From the NCBI RefSeq assembly GCF_026627445.1, contig NZ_JAPNLJ010000005.1:124001-188000 (forward strand): DNA of 64,000 bases, in the 5' to 3' direction. The stretch is from Streptomyces sp. H27-H1. Its GTDB lineage: Bacteria; Actinomycetota; Actinomycetes; Streptomycetales; Streptomycetaceae. The translations under genes were made by a program, and so were the position numbers. Below are positions 42,474 through 50,679 of the stretch, in pieces. Within the stretch, counting starts at the first letter, position 1; each line of letters opens with the position of its first letter. The notes under the pieces were generated by a model. The model saw nothing but the letters and a program-made list of their open reading frames with translations. It did no database searches and was not told the origin of the DNA.

Positions 42474-43193
42474 ATGGCACAGCATGCGCCGCCGGCGCGC
42501 GGGGCCCGCCTGGGGCGGGCGGCCGGCGCGACCGGCTCGGTCTCAACGGTCAGTGGTGTGGTGCTCCTTCTCCCCGGAGCGTCCAGATTGTCCCCCGGTC
42601 CGGTGCGCCCGCTGGCCCGGGCCCTGGCTCGGGCCGGCGCTGCGGACGGGCTGGTCACGCACCAGGTCATCCACGGCGCGGGCACCCGGGAAGGGGACGC
42701 CGAATGGGCCGCGGACGAGGTGGTCCGGCTGTACGGGGACGTCCCGGTGTGCCTGGCCGGCTACGGCGCGGGAGGCCGGGCGGCGCTCGCCGCGGCCGGC
42801 CACGAAGCCGTCAACTCCGTTCTGGCGCTCGCCCCTTCGCTCCCCGAGCAGTCCGCGGCGGACACCCCCGAACCGGTGAAACAGCTCTCGGGCCGCCGGG
42901 TCCTGATCGTGCACGGCACCAACGACGCGCGCAGCGACCCGGAGTTGTCCTTCCGGCTGGCGACCCGGGCGAAGAAGGCGAACCGTACGACGTGCCGCTT
43001 CGAGGTGCACTCCGACGGGCACGGCCTGCGCGAGCACCAGGCCGAAGTCGTGGCACTGTCCGTGGACTTCGTACTGGGCTCCGTGTTCTCGGGCCCCTAC
43101 TCCCGGCCGGTCACCGACGCGCTGGCGGCTCCCCCGCCGCTGGGCCTGCGGATGCCGCTGGCCTCCGGCTACGGGCGGTCCCCGCGCCGCTGA
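42474..43193 (+). CDS. Alpha/beta-hydrolase-fold protein lacking the nucleophile Ser
   Basis: A 239-residue protein with the alpha/beta-hydrolase pattern: VVLLLPGASR as the first strand and oxyanion loop, VLIVHGTNDARSD carrying the acid Asp, and VHSDGHGLREH carrying the His. The nucleophile elbow GxSxG reads GYGAG, with Gly98 at the Ser position, so classical hydrolase activity is not expected. It may be a binding protein or work by another mechanism. GACTGT lies 6 nt before the ATG. Divergent from the adenosine deaminase gene and not clearly tied to it. Confidence 0.82.
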   Translation: MAQHAPPARGARLGRAAGATGSVSTVSGVVLLLPGASRLSPGPVRPLARALARAGAADGLVTHQVIHGAGTREGDAEWAADEVVRLYGDVPVCLAGYGAGGRAALAAAGHEAVNSVLALAPSLPEQSAADTPEPVKQLSGRRVLIVHGTNDARSDPELSFRLATRAKKANRTTCRFEVHSDGHGLREHQAEVVALSVDFVLGSVFSGPYSRPVTDALAAPPPLGLRMPLASGYGRSPRR

Positions 43194-43636
43194 CACGGCG
43201 TGGACGCGGCGCAGGGCGACGGACCCGGCGAAGGCAGCGGGCGCGCCGGAAGGCAGCGGGCGAGGGGCTGCGAGTGACCGCGAGCGCCCGCACGGGATGT
43301 GAGGGGACCGCGGGAGGCCCCGGGGCGCGCCGAGGAGCCGCGGCCGCGGGCGCCCTGATGCCGCGGTGGTCGCGCGGGGCCGCACGTGCCGGCCGCGCCG
43401 CCCCCTCCCGGTCGGATGACACGGGCGGGCCCGGCGCGACCACCTTGGGCACACGCCCGCGCGAGGGCGCTGTGCCAGGCCGGCGAAGCGCGGACTCAGG
43501 ATGCCCGCGCCCTCCCCCGAGAACGCCGTGGTACCACTGTGCCGGTTCGGCCTATCCTCACGAAGATCGGAGGGCATCGTCTTGGTGCCTTGCGGGAACA
43601 CGAGGGGTTTACGAATCGGCGCAATCCGGGACGAAT
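43194..43636. other. Non-coding stretch, no gene seen
   Basis: 443 bp of very GC-rich sequence with no credible coding frame, signal peptide or RNA. Short GC-rich direct repeats (CGGCGAAG-like) occur. It probably holds the promoter of the LuxR-type gene. Confidence 0.45.
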
Positions 43637-44752
43637 ATGCATATGCCATCGGATGAAACGGACCAACTGAGCTCCGTGGCCCGGCGTCTCTACGGGTACG
43701 CGGCCGAAAGGCACGCCTTTTCCGAATCGGAAGCCGGCGAGGCCCTCGGTGAATCCGTCGGCGCCGCCATCGCCGAACTCGCGGCGGCGCACCTGATCCA
43801 GCCCCGCCCGCGTCCGGACCCCGCCACCGCGGACGGTTGCCCCGGCGGGCCGGTGGGCGTGTGCTGGAGCGCGGTGTCCCCACAGGCCGCGGTGGCCCGG
43901 ACACTGGCCCCGCTGGCCCTGCAGGTGCGTGAGGCCCACGACGAGATGGACCGGCTGCGCGTCCGGCTGGAGAAGCTGCTCCCCGAGTACGAGGCGGGCA
44001 CCGACCTGCGCAACCGCGGCGGGGCGAACGCCCTGGAGCTGGTCACCGACCCGGCCGCGCTGCAGATCATGATCGGGGAGCTCATCGCCTCTGCCGAGTC
44101 CGAGGTGCTGACCTGCCACCCGGGCGGCGGCCGCCGTCCGGAGACCCTGGAGGGGGCGGTGGTCCGGGACGAGGCGATGCTGGCCCGGGGCGTGCGGATG
44201 CGCACCCTCTACCAGCACACCGCCCGCTACTCCCGCCCCACGGCCGCCTACGTCGAGCGGGTGACCGCGCTCGGCTCGCAGGTCCGTACCGTCGGTGACG
44301 GGCTGATGCGGATGATCCTCGTCGACGGGCACACCGGGCTGATGGAGGTGCAGGACGACATCAAGGCCGCACTGATCGTGCGCGAGCCCAACGTCGTCCG
44401 CTTCATGGAGCAGACCTTCGAACGCTGCTGGGCGGAGGCGGAGCCCTTCAGCACCACCGTCGGTCCGGACCAGGCCCGCTCCATCTCCGACGAGCTGCGT
44501 CAGACCATCGTGCGGCTCCTGGCGGAGGGGCTGGAGGACAAGGTCATCGCCCGCCGGCTGGGCATGTCGGAACGGACCTGTCAGCGCCACATCGCCGAGA
44601 TCATGCGGGCGGTGGGGGCCAAGTCCCGCTTCCAGGCCGGGTTCCTGCTGTCGGCCACGGCGGCGGCCTCCGCGGCTTCCCGCGCCCCGCTCACGCCCCC
44701 GGCTGCAGCTCCGGAATCAGCCGCCCCCGACGGGACAGCAGGAACCGCTTGA
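43637..44752 (+). CDS. LuxR-type helix-turn-helix regulator with TrmB-like sensor region
   Basis: A 371-residue regulator. The N-terminal winged-helix-like part (about 1-60) is followed by a coiled helix (EAHDEMDRLRVRLEKLLPEY) and a phospholipase D/TrmB-like sensor region (about 125-290, ALQIMIGELIASAESEVLTC, MRMILVDGHTGLMEV). The C-terminal LuxR DNA-binding domain (about 300-350) is IVRLLAEGLEDKVIARRLGM and RTCQRHIAEIMRAVGA. The tail is Ala/Pro-rich and runs over the end of the convergent LysR gene, overlapping it by 62 bp. The start is ATG 43637 or 43643. Streptomyces has many such orphan LuxR proteins; target unknown. Confidence 0.9.
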   Translation: MHMPSDETDQLSSVARRLYGYAAERHAFSESEAGEALGESVGAAIAELAAAHLIQPRPRPDPATADGCPGGPVGVCWSAVSPQAAVARTLAPLALQVREAHDEMDRLRVRLEKLLPEYEAGTDLRNRGGANALELVTDPAALQIMIGELIASAESEVLTCHPGGGRRPETLEGAVVRDEAMLARGVRMRTLYQHTARYSRPTAAYVERVTALGSQVRTVGDGLMRMILVDGHTGLMEVQDDIKAALIVREPNVVRFMEQTFERCWAEAEPFSTTVGPDQARSISDELRQTIVRLLAEGLEDKVIARRLGMSERTCQRHIAEIMRAVGAKSRFQAGFLLSATAAASAASRAPLTPPAAAPESAAPDGTAGTA

Positions 44753-45629
44753 ACTCCGCCACCGGCGGTGTGTCCGGATGCCCCTCGCGCCAGGCCACCC
44801 CGATCTCGCGGACCGCACGCGGGGCGGTGACCGTCAGCTCCACGACCCCGGGCCGGGGCACCGCGGGCGGCGGCAGCAGCGCCACGCCGAGACCGGCGGC
44901 GACGAGCCCGCGCAGGGTCTCGGCCTCCTCCCCCTCGAAGGCGACCCGGGGCGTGAACCCGGCCTCCGCGCACAGGTCGTCGGTGATGCGGCGCAGTCCG
45001 TAGCCGGGCTCCAGGGTGACGAAGGTTTCCTCGGCGGCCTCCGCGAGGCGGATCCGCTTGCGCGCGGCGAGCCGGTGGTCGTCGGGGACCACCAGGCGCA
45101 GCCGCTGCTCGTCGAGGCGCCGGGTCACCAGACCCGGGGCGTCCGGCAGCGGCGAGGTCAGGCAGAGGTCGAGCTCGCCGGCCCGCAGCTTCTCCAGCAT
45201 GGCCTCGCCGTAGTTCTGGACCAGGGAGAACCGCACGCCCGGATGGTCGGCCCGGAAGGCCCGGATCAGGCCGGGCACGGTCTCGGGGCCCAGGGTGTGC
45301 AGGAAGCCGAAGGCGACCTTGCCGAAGGAGGGGTCCGCGTCCTGCTGTACGGAACCGGCGGCGCGGGCGATCTCGGCCAGCGAGCGTTCCGCCGAGGCGA
45401 GGAAGGTGCGGCCGGCGGTGGTGAGCGCGACCGTACGGCCCTTGCGGGCGAACAGCGTGACACCCAGGTCCTGTTCGAGGCGGACCATGGCCCGCGACAG
45501 GGTGGACTGCGGAACACCGAGCTCGTGCGCGGCGCGGGTGACGTGCTCGTGCCGGGCGACGGCGACGAAGTACGCGAGGCGCGGGGCCAGCACATGTGTC
45601 ACTGCCATGTCTTCTTCGTAACGACTCAT
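44691..45629 (-). CDS. LysR-family transcriptional regulator
   Basis: A 312-residue regulator. The N-terminal LysR helix-turn-helix is AYFVAVARHEHVTRAAHELG and PQSTLSRAMVRLEQDLG, and the effector-binding domain has VPGLIRAFRADHPGVRFSL and GLGVALLPPP. It is divergent from the MFS exporter gene at 45729, a standard LysR-target arrangement, with a candidate operator between them at 45684-45704. The start is ATG 45629 or ATG 45608; the second has GAAGAAG just upstream. The last 62 bp overlap the convergent LuxR gene. Confidence 0.92.
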   Translation of the reverse strand: MSRYEEDMAVTHVLAPRLAYFVAVARHEHVTRAAHELGVPQSTLSRAMVRLEQDLGVTLFARKGRTVALTTAGRTFLASAERSLAEIARAAGSVQQDADPSFGKVAFGFLHTLGPETVPGLIRAFRADHPGVRFSLVQNYGEAMLEKLRAGELDLCLTSPLPDAPGLVTRRLDEQRLRLVVPDDHRLAARKRIRLAEAAEETFVTLEPGYGLRRITDDLCAEAGFTPRVAFEGEEAETLRGLVAAGLGVALLPPPAVPRPGVVELTVTAPRAVREIGVAWREGHPDTPPVAEFKRFLLSRRGRLIPELQPGA

Positions 45630-45683
45630 CGATAGGCACCCATCTGACCTGTGTTGATGCAGGGCTGGATTGATTATCGCGAA

Positions 45684-45704
45684 TTCGTGCATTGGACGCA
45701 TGAA
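45684..45704. promoter_or_regulatory. Candidate LysR operator TTCGTGC-N7-GCATGAA
   Basis: Near-perfect inverted repeat (one mismatch) containing the T-N11-A pattern, just upstream of the -10 (TACCGT, 45716) of the MFS gene. Confidence 0.45.
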
Positions 45705-45715
45705 AACGACGGCTC

Positions 45716-45721
45716 TACCGT
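45716..45721 (+). promoter_or_regulatory. -10 hexamer TACCGT of the MFS gene
   Basis: TANNNT element 7 nt upstream of the ATG at 45729. Confidence 0.5.
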
Positions 45722-45728
45722 CGTCACC

Positions 45729-47009
45729 ATGCCTCCCGCTCATACCGGGGCACCCGTCATCCCGGGTGCCTCCACCCCGTCGTTCCCCGCCTCCGCACCC
45801 GAGGCGCACGAGCCCGGCCGTCCCGGCTACCGCCGCCTCAGCCTCGCGCTCTTCGCCGCCGGACTGGCCACCTTCGCCCTCCTCTACTCCACCCAGGCGC
45901 TGCTGCCCGCGATCTCCGACGGGTTCGGCGTGACGGCGGGTCAGGCCAGCTGGACGGTCTCCGCGGCCACCGGCGCGCTCGCCCTCTTCGTCCTGCCGCT
46001 CAGCGCGCTCTCCGAGCGGTTCGGGCGGACCCGGATGATGACCTGCTCGATGGTGCTCGCGGTCGGCGTCGGCCTCCTCGTACCCTTCGCGCCGAACCTG
46101 GAGTGGCTGATCGCGCTGCGCGCCGTCCAGGGCGCGGCGATCGCCGGCATCCCGGCCTCCGCGATGGCGTACCTGGCGGAGGAGGTCAAGCCGAAGGCGC
46201 TGGTCGCCGCGATCGGCCTGTTCGTGGCGGGCAACTCCATCGGCGGCATGAGCGGCCGCCTCGTCACGGGCTGGGCGGCCCAGGCCTGGGGCTGGCGCGG
46301 CGGTCTGCTGGCCGTCGGCCTGATGTCACTGGCCTGCGCGGTGGCGTTCCTGGTCCTCCTCCCCCGGGCCCGGTTCTTCAGCCCGGCCTCGCTGAACCCG
46401 CGCGCGGTGGGACGTACCGTCTCCGGCCATCTGCGCGATCCGCTGCTGCTGCGGCTGTACGGGATCGGCGCGCTGTTCATGACCGTGTTCGGGGCGGTCT
46501 ACACGGTCATCGGCTACCGCCTGGTGGACGAGCCGTTCTCGCTCGGGCAGGGCCTCATCGGCTCGATCTTCCTCGTCTACCTGGTCGGTACGGCCTCCTC
46601 GGCGGCGGCCGGGCAGCTCGTGGCCCGGCTGGGCCGGCGCGGCGCGCTGTACCTGGCGGTGACCACGACGGCACTGGGCCTGTTCCTCTCCCTCGCGGAC
46701 TCGCTCACCTCGATCCTGCTGGGCCTGGTCCTGATCACGGCGGGCTTCTTCGCGGGCCACGCGGTGGCCTCCGCGGCGGTGAGCCGTACGGCGAAGACGG
46801 GCCGCGCGCAGGCCTCGGCGCTCTACCAGTCGGCGTACTACGCCGGCTCCAGCGCCGGTGGCACGCTGGGCGCCCTCGCCTACCACTCGGCGGGCTGGGC
46901 GGCCACGGTCACCCTCGCGCTGCTCGCGGTCGCCGGAGTCGTCACGATCACCCTGTACGGGTCCCGCGCGGCCCGTACGGCCCGGATCGCGGCGCTGCCC
47001 GCCCGCTGA
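45729..47009 (+). CDS. Major facilitator superfamily transporter (YnfM-like)
   Basis: A 426-residue MFS protein with about twelve membrane helices. A polar N-terminal tail of about 35 residues is followed by TM1 (LFAAGLATFALLYSTQALLP). The MFS motif between TM2 and TM3 reads LSERFGRTRMM, and the second-half equivalent is ARLGRRGALYL. The DGFGVTAGQASWTVSA segment is typical of the YnfM/CynX-like drug and anion exporters. The start is fixed by TACCGT 7 nt before the ATG; the upstream 26 codons are rejected. It is divergent from and probably regulated by the LysR gene. Substrate unknown. Confidence 0.92.
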   Translation: MPPAHTGAPVIPGASTPSFPASAPEAHEPGRPGYRRLSLALFAAGLATFALLYSTQALLPAISDGFGVTAGQASWTVSAATGALALFVLPLSALSERFGRTRMMTCSMVLAVGVGLLVPFAPNLEWLIALRAVQGAAIAGIPASAMAYLAEEVKPKALVAAIGLFVAGNSIGGMSGRLVTGWAAQAWGWRGGLLAVGLMSLACAVAFLVLLPRARFFSPASLNPRAVGRTVSGHLRDPLLLRLYGIGALFMTVFGAVYTVIGYRLVDEPFSLGQGLIGSIFLVYLVGTASSAAAGQLVARLGRRGALYLAVTTTALGLFLSLADSLTSILLGLVLITAGFFAGHAVASAAVSRTAKTGRAQASALYQSAYYAGSSAGGTLGALAYHSAGWAATVTLALLAVAGVVTITLYGSRAARTARIAALPAR

Positions 47010-47063
47010 TGAAGGGCCCGGGGGCCGGGGGGGCCACCGACCCGGATGGCATGATCGCCGGTC

Positions 47064-48521
47064 ATGGCCATAGTCAACGTTCACCTCATCCTCGGCAGCA
47101 CGGTCAGCCTGGTCTGCCCGGCCCGCGTGGTGGAGGCCGGCGCCGACGGCCTGCTGCTGTGGGTGGCCCCGGGCACTCCGCTCTGGCGCGCCACCATCCC
47201 GCCCGGCACCCATCTGCGGGACCTGCCGACGGAGGGCTCGTACCCGCTGCGGGCGGACCGGTGGCGGCACGCGGGCGCGCTGATCCTGCAGCCGGCGGGG
47301 GCGGGGCACGCGGTGTGGTGGAGCTTCACGGAGGAGCAGGAGTTCCGCAGCTGGTACGTGAACCTCGAATCCCGCACCCGTACCCGGGACGGCGCGGACG
47401 TCCACGTCACCGACCAGGAGCTGGACATCACGGTGGCTCCGGACCGCGCGTGGGAGTGGAAGGACGAGGAGGCCTTCGCCGCGAAGACGGGCCACCCGGT
47501 GTACTGGACGGCGGCCGAGGCCGCCGCCATCCGTGCGGAGGGGGTCCGCGTCACCCGGCTCATCGACTCGGCCTCGTACCCCTTCGACGGCACCTGGTGC
47601 GACTTCCGCCCACCGGCGTCATGGCCCGTCCCGGACCGCCCGCCCCTCCCCCTCGGCCCGGTCACCGCCCCCTCGGGGGCGCTCGTCCTGGGGAAGGCGA
47701 GCTGGATCGGCCACCGGCAGGACGGCAGTCGGCCCTGGTCGGAGCGCGCCCTGGCCGCAGCGGCGGCGGGCGGCGGCCACATCCACGAGGGCGAGAGCGC
47801 CGAGCCCTTGGCCTGGGGGTACGAGGCGATAGCCGTCCCGGCCGCCCTCGACCGGCCGCTGCCGGTACGGGCCTGGACCTCTCCCTCTCCCTTCGACGGC
47901 GAGCCGGTGCTCTCGGCCCTGGAGGTGGAACTCGGCCTCCAGTGGGACCGGGACGCGCACGGCGACGGCCCGGTCCCCCTCGGCGACCTCCCGGTCGACC
48001 GCTGCGGGACGGTCCTCGGCGACGCGCGGGCGCTGGACCGCTTCGAGGGGCTGTCCGGAGAGTCGGTGGACGGGCTGGCCGACGTCACGTACTGGGGCAG
48101 GTACTGGGAGGAAGCCCACGCGGTGTTCGGCGGGGAGCTGGTACTCCCGCATCCCGGCGGTACCGGTCCGCACGGCTTCCTCGACATCCCCCTCGCCGAG
48201 GCACGGGCCCTGAAAAGGCGGATCGAGGACTGGGTCCGCGAGGGCCCGGGCAACGGCCTGATGGTCTCGGTGGACGCCCACACCGACTTCCACCGCTTCA
48301 AGCGCGCCGGATGGAGCCGCCCGCTGCTGGCCGGAACCATCGAGGTCGGCGGCTGCCGGGTGCTCGGCCTCGGGTGGGACCCCGGGGACCACTCGATGCG
48401 GCACCGCGGGGAACGTGCGCACGGGCAGGTGTACCCGGTCACCCTGGAGGAGCGGGCGGGCGAGGCCGTCCTGCGCTGGACCGTCCCGGCGTACGTGCCC
48501 GACGAGGATGCCGCGCTCTGA
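47064..48521 (+). CDS. DUF402 domain fused to an unrecognised C-terminal domain
   Basis: A 485-residue protein. The first ~170 residues are a DUF402/FomD-like domain: TLWR-type ATIPPGTHLRDLP, WWSFTEEQEFRSWYVNLESR, VTDQELDITVAPDRAWEWKDEEAF. These are normally a stand-alone nucleotide-diphosphatase fold of about 200-220 residues with the conserved acidic metal cluster visible here. The remaining ~300 residues include LAWGYEAIAVPAALDRP, YWGRYWEEAHAVFGGELVLP, and VSVDAHTDFHRFKRAGWSRP; I do not recognise this domain. CATGAT lies eight bases before the ATG. The broken gene at 48523 begins one base after its stop codon. Confidence 0.8.
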   Translation: MAIVNVHLILGSTVSLVCPARVVEAGADGLLLWVAPGTPLWRATIPPGTHLRDLPTEGSYPLRADRWRHAGALILQPAGAGHAVWWSFTEEQEFRSWYVNLESRTRTRDGADVHVTDQELDITVAPDRAWEWKDEEAFAAKTGHPVYWTAAEAAAIRAEGVRVTRLIDSASYPFDGTWCDFRPPASWPVPDRPPLPLGPVTAPSGALVLGKASWIGHRQDGSRPWSERALAAAAAGGGHIHEGESAEPLAWGYEAIAVPAALDRPLPVRAWTSPSPFDGEPVLSALEVELGLQWDRDAHGDGPVPLGDLPVDRCGTVLGDARALDRFEGLSGESVDGLADVTYWGRYWEEAHAVFGGELVLPHPGGTGPHGFLDIPLAEARALKRRIEDWVREGPGNGLMVSVDAHTDFHRFKRAGWSRPLLAGTIEVGGCRVLGLGWDPGDHSMRHRGERAHGQVYPVTLEERAGEAVLRWTVPAYVPDEDAAL

Positions 48522-48522
48522 G

Positions 48523-49080
48523 ATGACGGTTCGCGAACTTCGGCCGGAAGGCCGCGGTGGAGGGGGGCGGCCTGGCCTGGCTCTTCCCGGACGGTGTGGG
48601 TGGCTTCCACGACGGTGCGAGCGTGCCGGTGCCGCTCGCGCTGGAACTCCTGCGCGGCATGCTGCGCGAGCACGGCGCCTCGTGCCGGCTGGAGGCGCAG
48701 GCTCAGGCGAACGCGGACGCGGACTCGGTGGGTGCCTTCGCCGTGCACGTCGGGTGGGACCAGTACGTGCCCTGCCCGGCGGCCGTGGCCCGCACCCGGT
48801 AACTCGGGCTCTTCGCGGAGACCATCGAGGCCTCGCCGTACGACCCCTCCCAGGACGGCGAGTACGAGCTGCGCCGCGCGGACGAGGAGTTCTGGGAACG
48901 GGTGCGGGCCGCCGAGGCGTGCGGTGCGGCGGAGCTGGTCGACGAGAACCCGATCGCGGGGCTCTCGCCGGTGCCCGGGCCGCCGCGCTGCTGCCGGTCT
49001 ACGCCCACGAGCACGACCCCCTGTTCACCGGTGTGCTGCCGGACGCGGACGGGGTGGTGCGGGCCCGGTGGCAGGTGTAG
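48523..49080 (+). pseudogene. Broken gene of unknown function (two frameshifts and a stop codon)
   Basis: An ATG one base after the preceding stop opens MTVRE in the first frame. The protein-like sequence then continues one frame over (FGRKAAVEGGGLAWLFPDG, GAFAVHVGWDQYVPCPA) to an in-frame TAA at 48800-48802. The same frame goes on with LGLFAETIEASPYDPSQDGE and ADEEFWERVRAAEACGAAEL. Near 48980 coding sense returns to the first frame (AAALLPVYAHEHDPLFTGV) and ends at 49080. Two compensating frameshifts plus a stop codon mean it is not expressed as one protein. I recall intact relatives in other Streptomyces but no function. Confidence 0.75.
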
Positions 49081-49168
49081 CGGACGGGGCGCCGCGTGCC
49101 GGGCTGCGGTTGTCAGACCCCTCGGGTAGTTTCCGAAGGACCGGGAACTATCAGGGGGATCAAGGGAC

Positions 49169-50179
49169 ATGACCGAAGCCACCGACCTCGGACCCGAGCT
49201 GGATGCGGCGCTCGACCGCTACCGCGTCGAGCTCACCGGGTACTGCTACCGCATGCTCGGCTCCTCCTTCGACGCCGAGGACGCGGTGCAGGACACGTAC
49301 ATCCGTGCCTGGCGGAGCTTCGAGAAGTTCGAGGGGCGTTCCTCCCTGCGGTCGTGGCTGTACCGGATCGCCACCAATGTCTGCCTGGACCTGCTGAACG
49401 CGGGGAACAAGCGGGCCCGGCCCATGGACCTGACCGCTCCGCAGCACCAGGCGTCCGCCGTACTGAGCGAGCGGCCCGAGGTGACCTGGCTGGAGCCGGT
49501 GCCCGACGGGCGGGTGCTGCCGCAGACCGCCGATCCGGCGGAGATGGCGCTGGCCAAGGAGTCCGTACGGCTGGCCTTCGTCGCGGCGCTGCAGCACCTG
49601 CCGGCCAAGCAGCGGGCGGTGCTGATCCTGCGCGAGGTGCTGGCCTGGAAGGCCGACGAGGTCGCCACCCTGCTGGACACCACCGTCGCATCGGTGAACA
49701 GCGCCCTGCAGCGGGCCCGCGCGACGCTCGCCGCCACCCGCATCCGCGAGAGCGAAGCCGCGGACCCGCTGGACGCGGACCAGGTGAAGCTGCTGGGGCA
49801 GTACCTCGCCGCCTTCGAGGCGTACGACATCACCCGGCTGACCGCCCTCCTCCACGAGGACGCGGTGCTGTCGATGCCGCCGTTCGACCTGTGGCTCCAG
49901 GGCCACGAGGACATCGCGGCCTGGCACCTGAACCAGGGCATCGGCTGCAAGGGCTCGCGGATGCTCCCGACCACGGCGAACGGCATGCCGGCCTTCGGCC
50001 AGTACCGGCCGCGCGAGGACGGGCAGCCGGGCTGGACCCCCTGGGCGCTCCAGGTCCTGGAGATCTCAGACGGGAAGATCGTCGGGCTCAACGCCTTCCT
50101 CGACACCGCCCGGTGGTTCCCGCTCTTCGGGCTCCCCGAGCAGCTCGACGAGTCCTACGAGGCCCAGCAGGGCGCGTAG
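49169..50179 (+). CDS. ECF sigma factor with C-terminal SnoaL-like domain (SigG/SigJ type)
   Basis: A 336-residue sigma factor. Region 2 is YRVELTGYCYRMLGSSFDAE and DAVQDTYIRAWRSFEKFEG. Region 4 is LPAKQRAVLILREVLAWKAD and VASVNSALQRARATLA. After about residue 200 comes a SnoaL/NTF2-like domain (LLGQYLAAFEAYDITRLTAL, DAVLSMPPFDLWLQG, GLNAFLDTARWFPLF). These ECF groups have no separate anti-sigma factor and are thought to be tuned by the C-terminal domain. AAGGGA lies just before the ATG at 49169. The last 114 bp are antisense to the end of the STAS gene. Confidence 0.93.
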   Translation: MTEATDLGPELDAALDRYRVELTGYCYRMLGSSFDAEDAVQDTYIRAWRSFEKFEGRSSLRSWLYRIATNVCLDLLNAGNKRARPMDLTAPQHQASAVLSERPEVTWLEPVPDGRVLPQTADPAEMALAKESVRLAFVAALQHLPAKQRAVLILREVLAWKADEVATLLDTTVASVNSALQRARATLAATRIRESEAADPLDADQVKLLGQYLAAFEAYDITRLTALLHEDAVLSMPPFDLWLQGHEDIAAWHLNQGIGCKGSRMLPTTANGMPAFGQYRPREDGQPGWTPWALQVLEISDGKIVGLNAFLDTARWFPLFGLPEQLDESYEAQQGA

Positions 50180-50434
50180 GGAGGGCCCGGCCCCGATGAC
50201 CCGGAAGGGCCGGGCGGCGGCGGTGAGCCGCAGCCGGGCCAGTGCCTCTACGGCGGCGAGGCCCGGCGCCGTGACGCCTGAGGCGTCGCAGACCACGGCC
50301 GCCGCCCCGTCCTCGTAGAGCCTGGCGAGGCGCGTGCAGAGCAGTAAGGCGTCGCGGGCGGTCGGGCTGGGGCCGGGCAGTACGAGTCGGGTGGTCTCCA
50401 CATGAGGGTGACTGCCCGACCCGCACGAACTCAT
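50066..50434 (-). CDS. STAS-domain protein (anti-sigma-antagonist-like)
   Basis: A 122-residue protein with one STAS fold: TTRLVLPGPSPTARDALLL, GAAAVVCDASGVTAPGLAAVEAL (the usual DxS/T phosphorylation-site strand reads DASG) and FRVIGAGPSLRALLGLVGL. The acidic tail EEREPPGGVEEGVEPDD lies over the end of the ECF sigma factor gene on the other strand, a 114-bp tail-to-tail overlap. STAS proteins bind anti-sigma kinases, so a regulatory link to the sigma factor is tempting but unproven. The start is uncertain, with no ribosome binding site. Confidence 0.65.
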   Translation of the reverse strand: MSSCGSGSHPHVETTRLVLPGPSPTARDALLLCTRLARLYEDGAAAVVCDASGVTAPGLAAVEALARLRLTAAARPFRVIGAGPSLRALLGLVGLVELLGEPEEREPPGGVEEGVEPDDLPV

Positions 50435-50453
50435 CGGTGCCGATGGGTCCCGG

Positions 50454-50583
50454 CTACGGAGTGATCCCCTCGATGATCTCCACCTTGAAGCCCTCGGGCC
50501 AATCCGTCTCCTCCCAGAGACGGACGGTCTGCTCCCCAGCCGTCGTCGCTCTGTGGTTCGTGTCGGACGGTGAGTGCGCTCAT
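50454..50583 (-). pseudogene. Remnant of a Uma2-family (DUF820) endonuclease gene
   Basis: A good ribosome binding site (GAGGAG, seven bases before the ATG at 50583) begins MSALTVRHEPQSDDGW. A one-base frameshift then follows, and sense continues as EQTVRLWEETDWPEGFKVEI followed by IEGITP and a TAG stop. This N-terminal segment (WEETD-PEG-K-EIIEG) is characteristic of Uma2 proteins, which normally run to about 190 residues; the catalytic PD-(D/E)xK part is gone. It is a decayed gene, not a small functional protein. Confidence 0.65.
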
Positions 50584-50679
50584 GGGTGTGCTCCTCAATC
50601 GTTCGTCACCGGTCCCAGCGTGCAGAACGGGACCGGTGGGCGTCCACCGGTCCCGTTCGCCCGAAAGGGAAGCCGCAGG

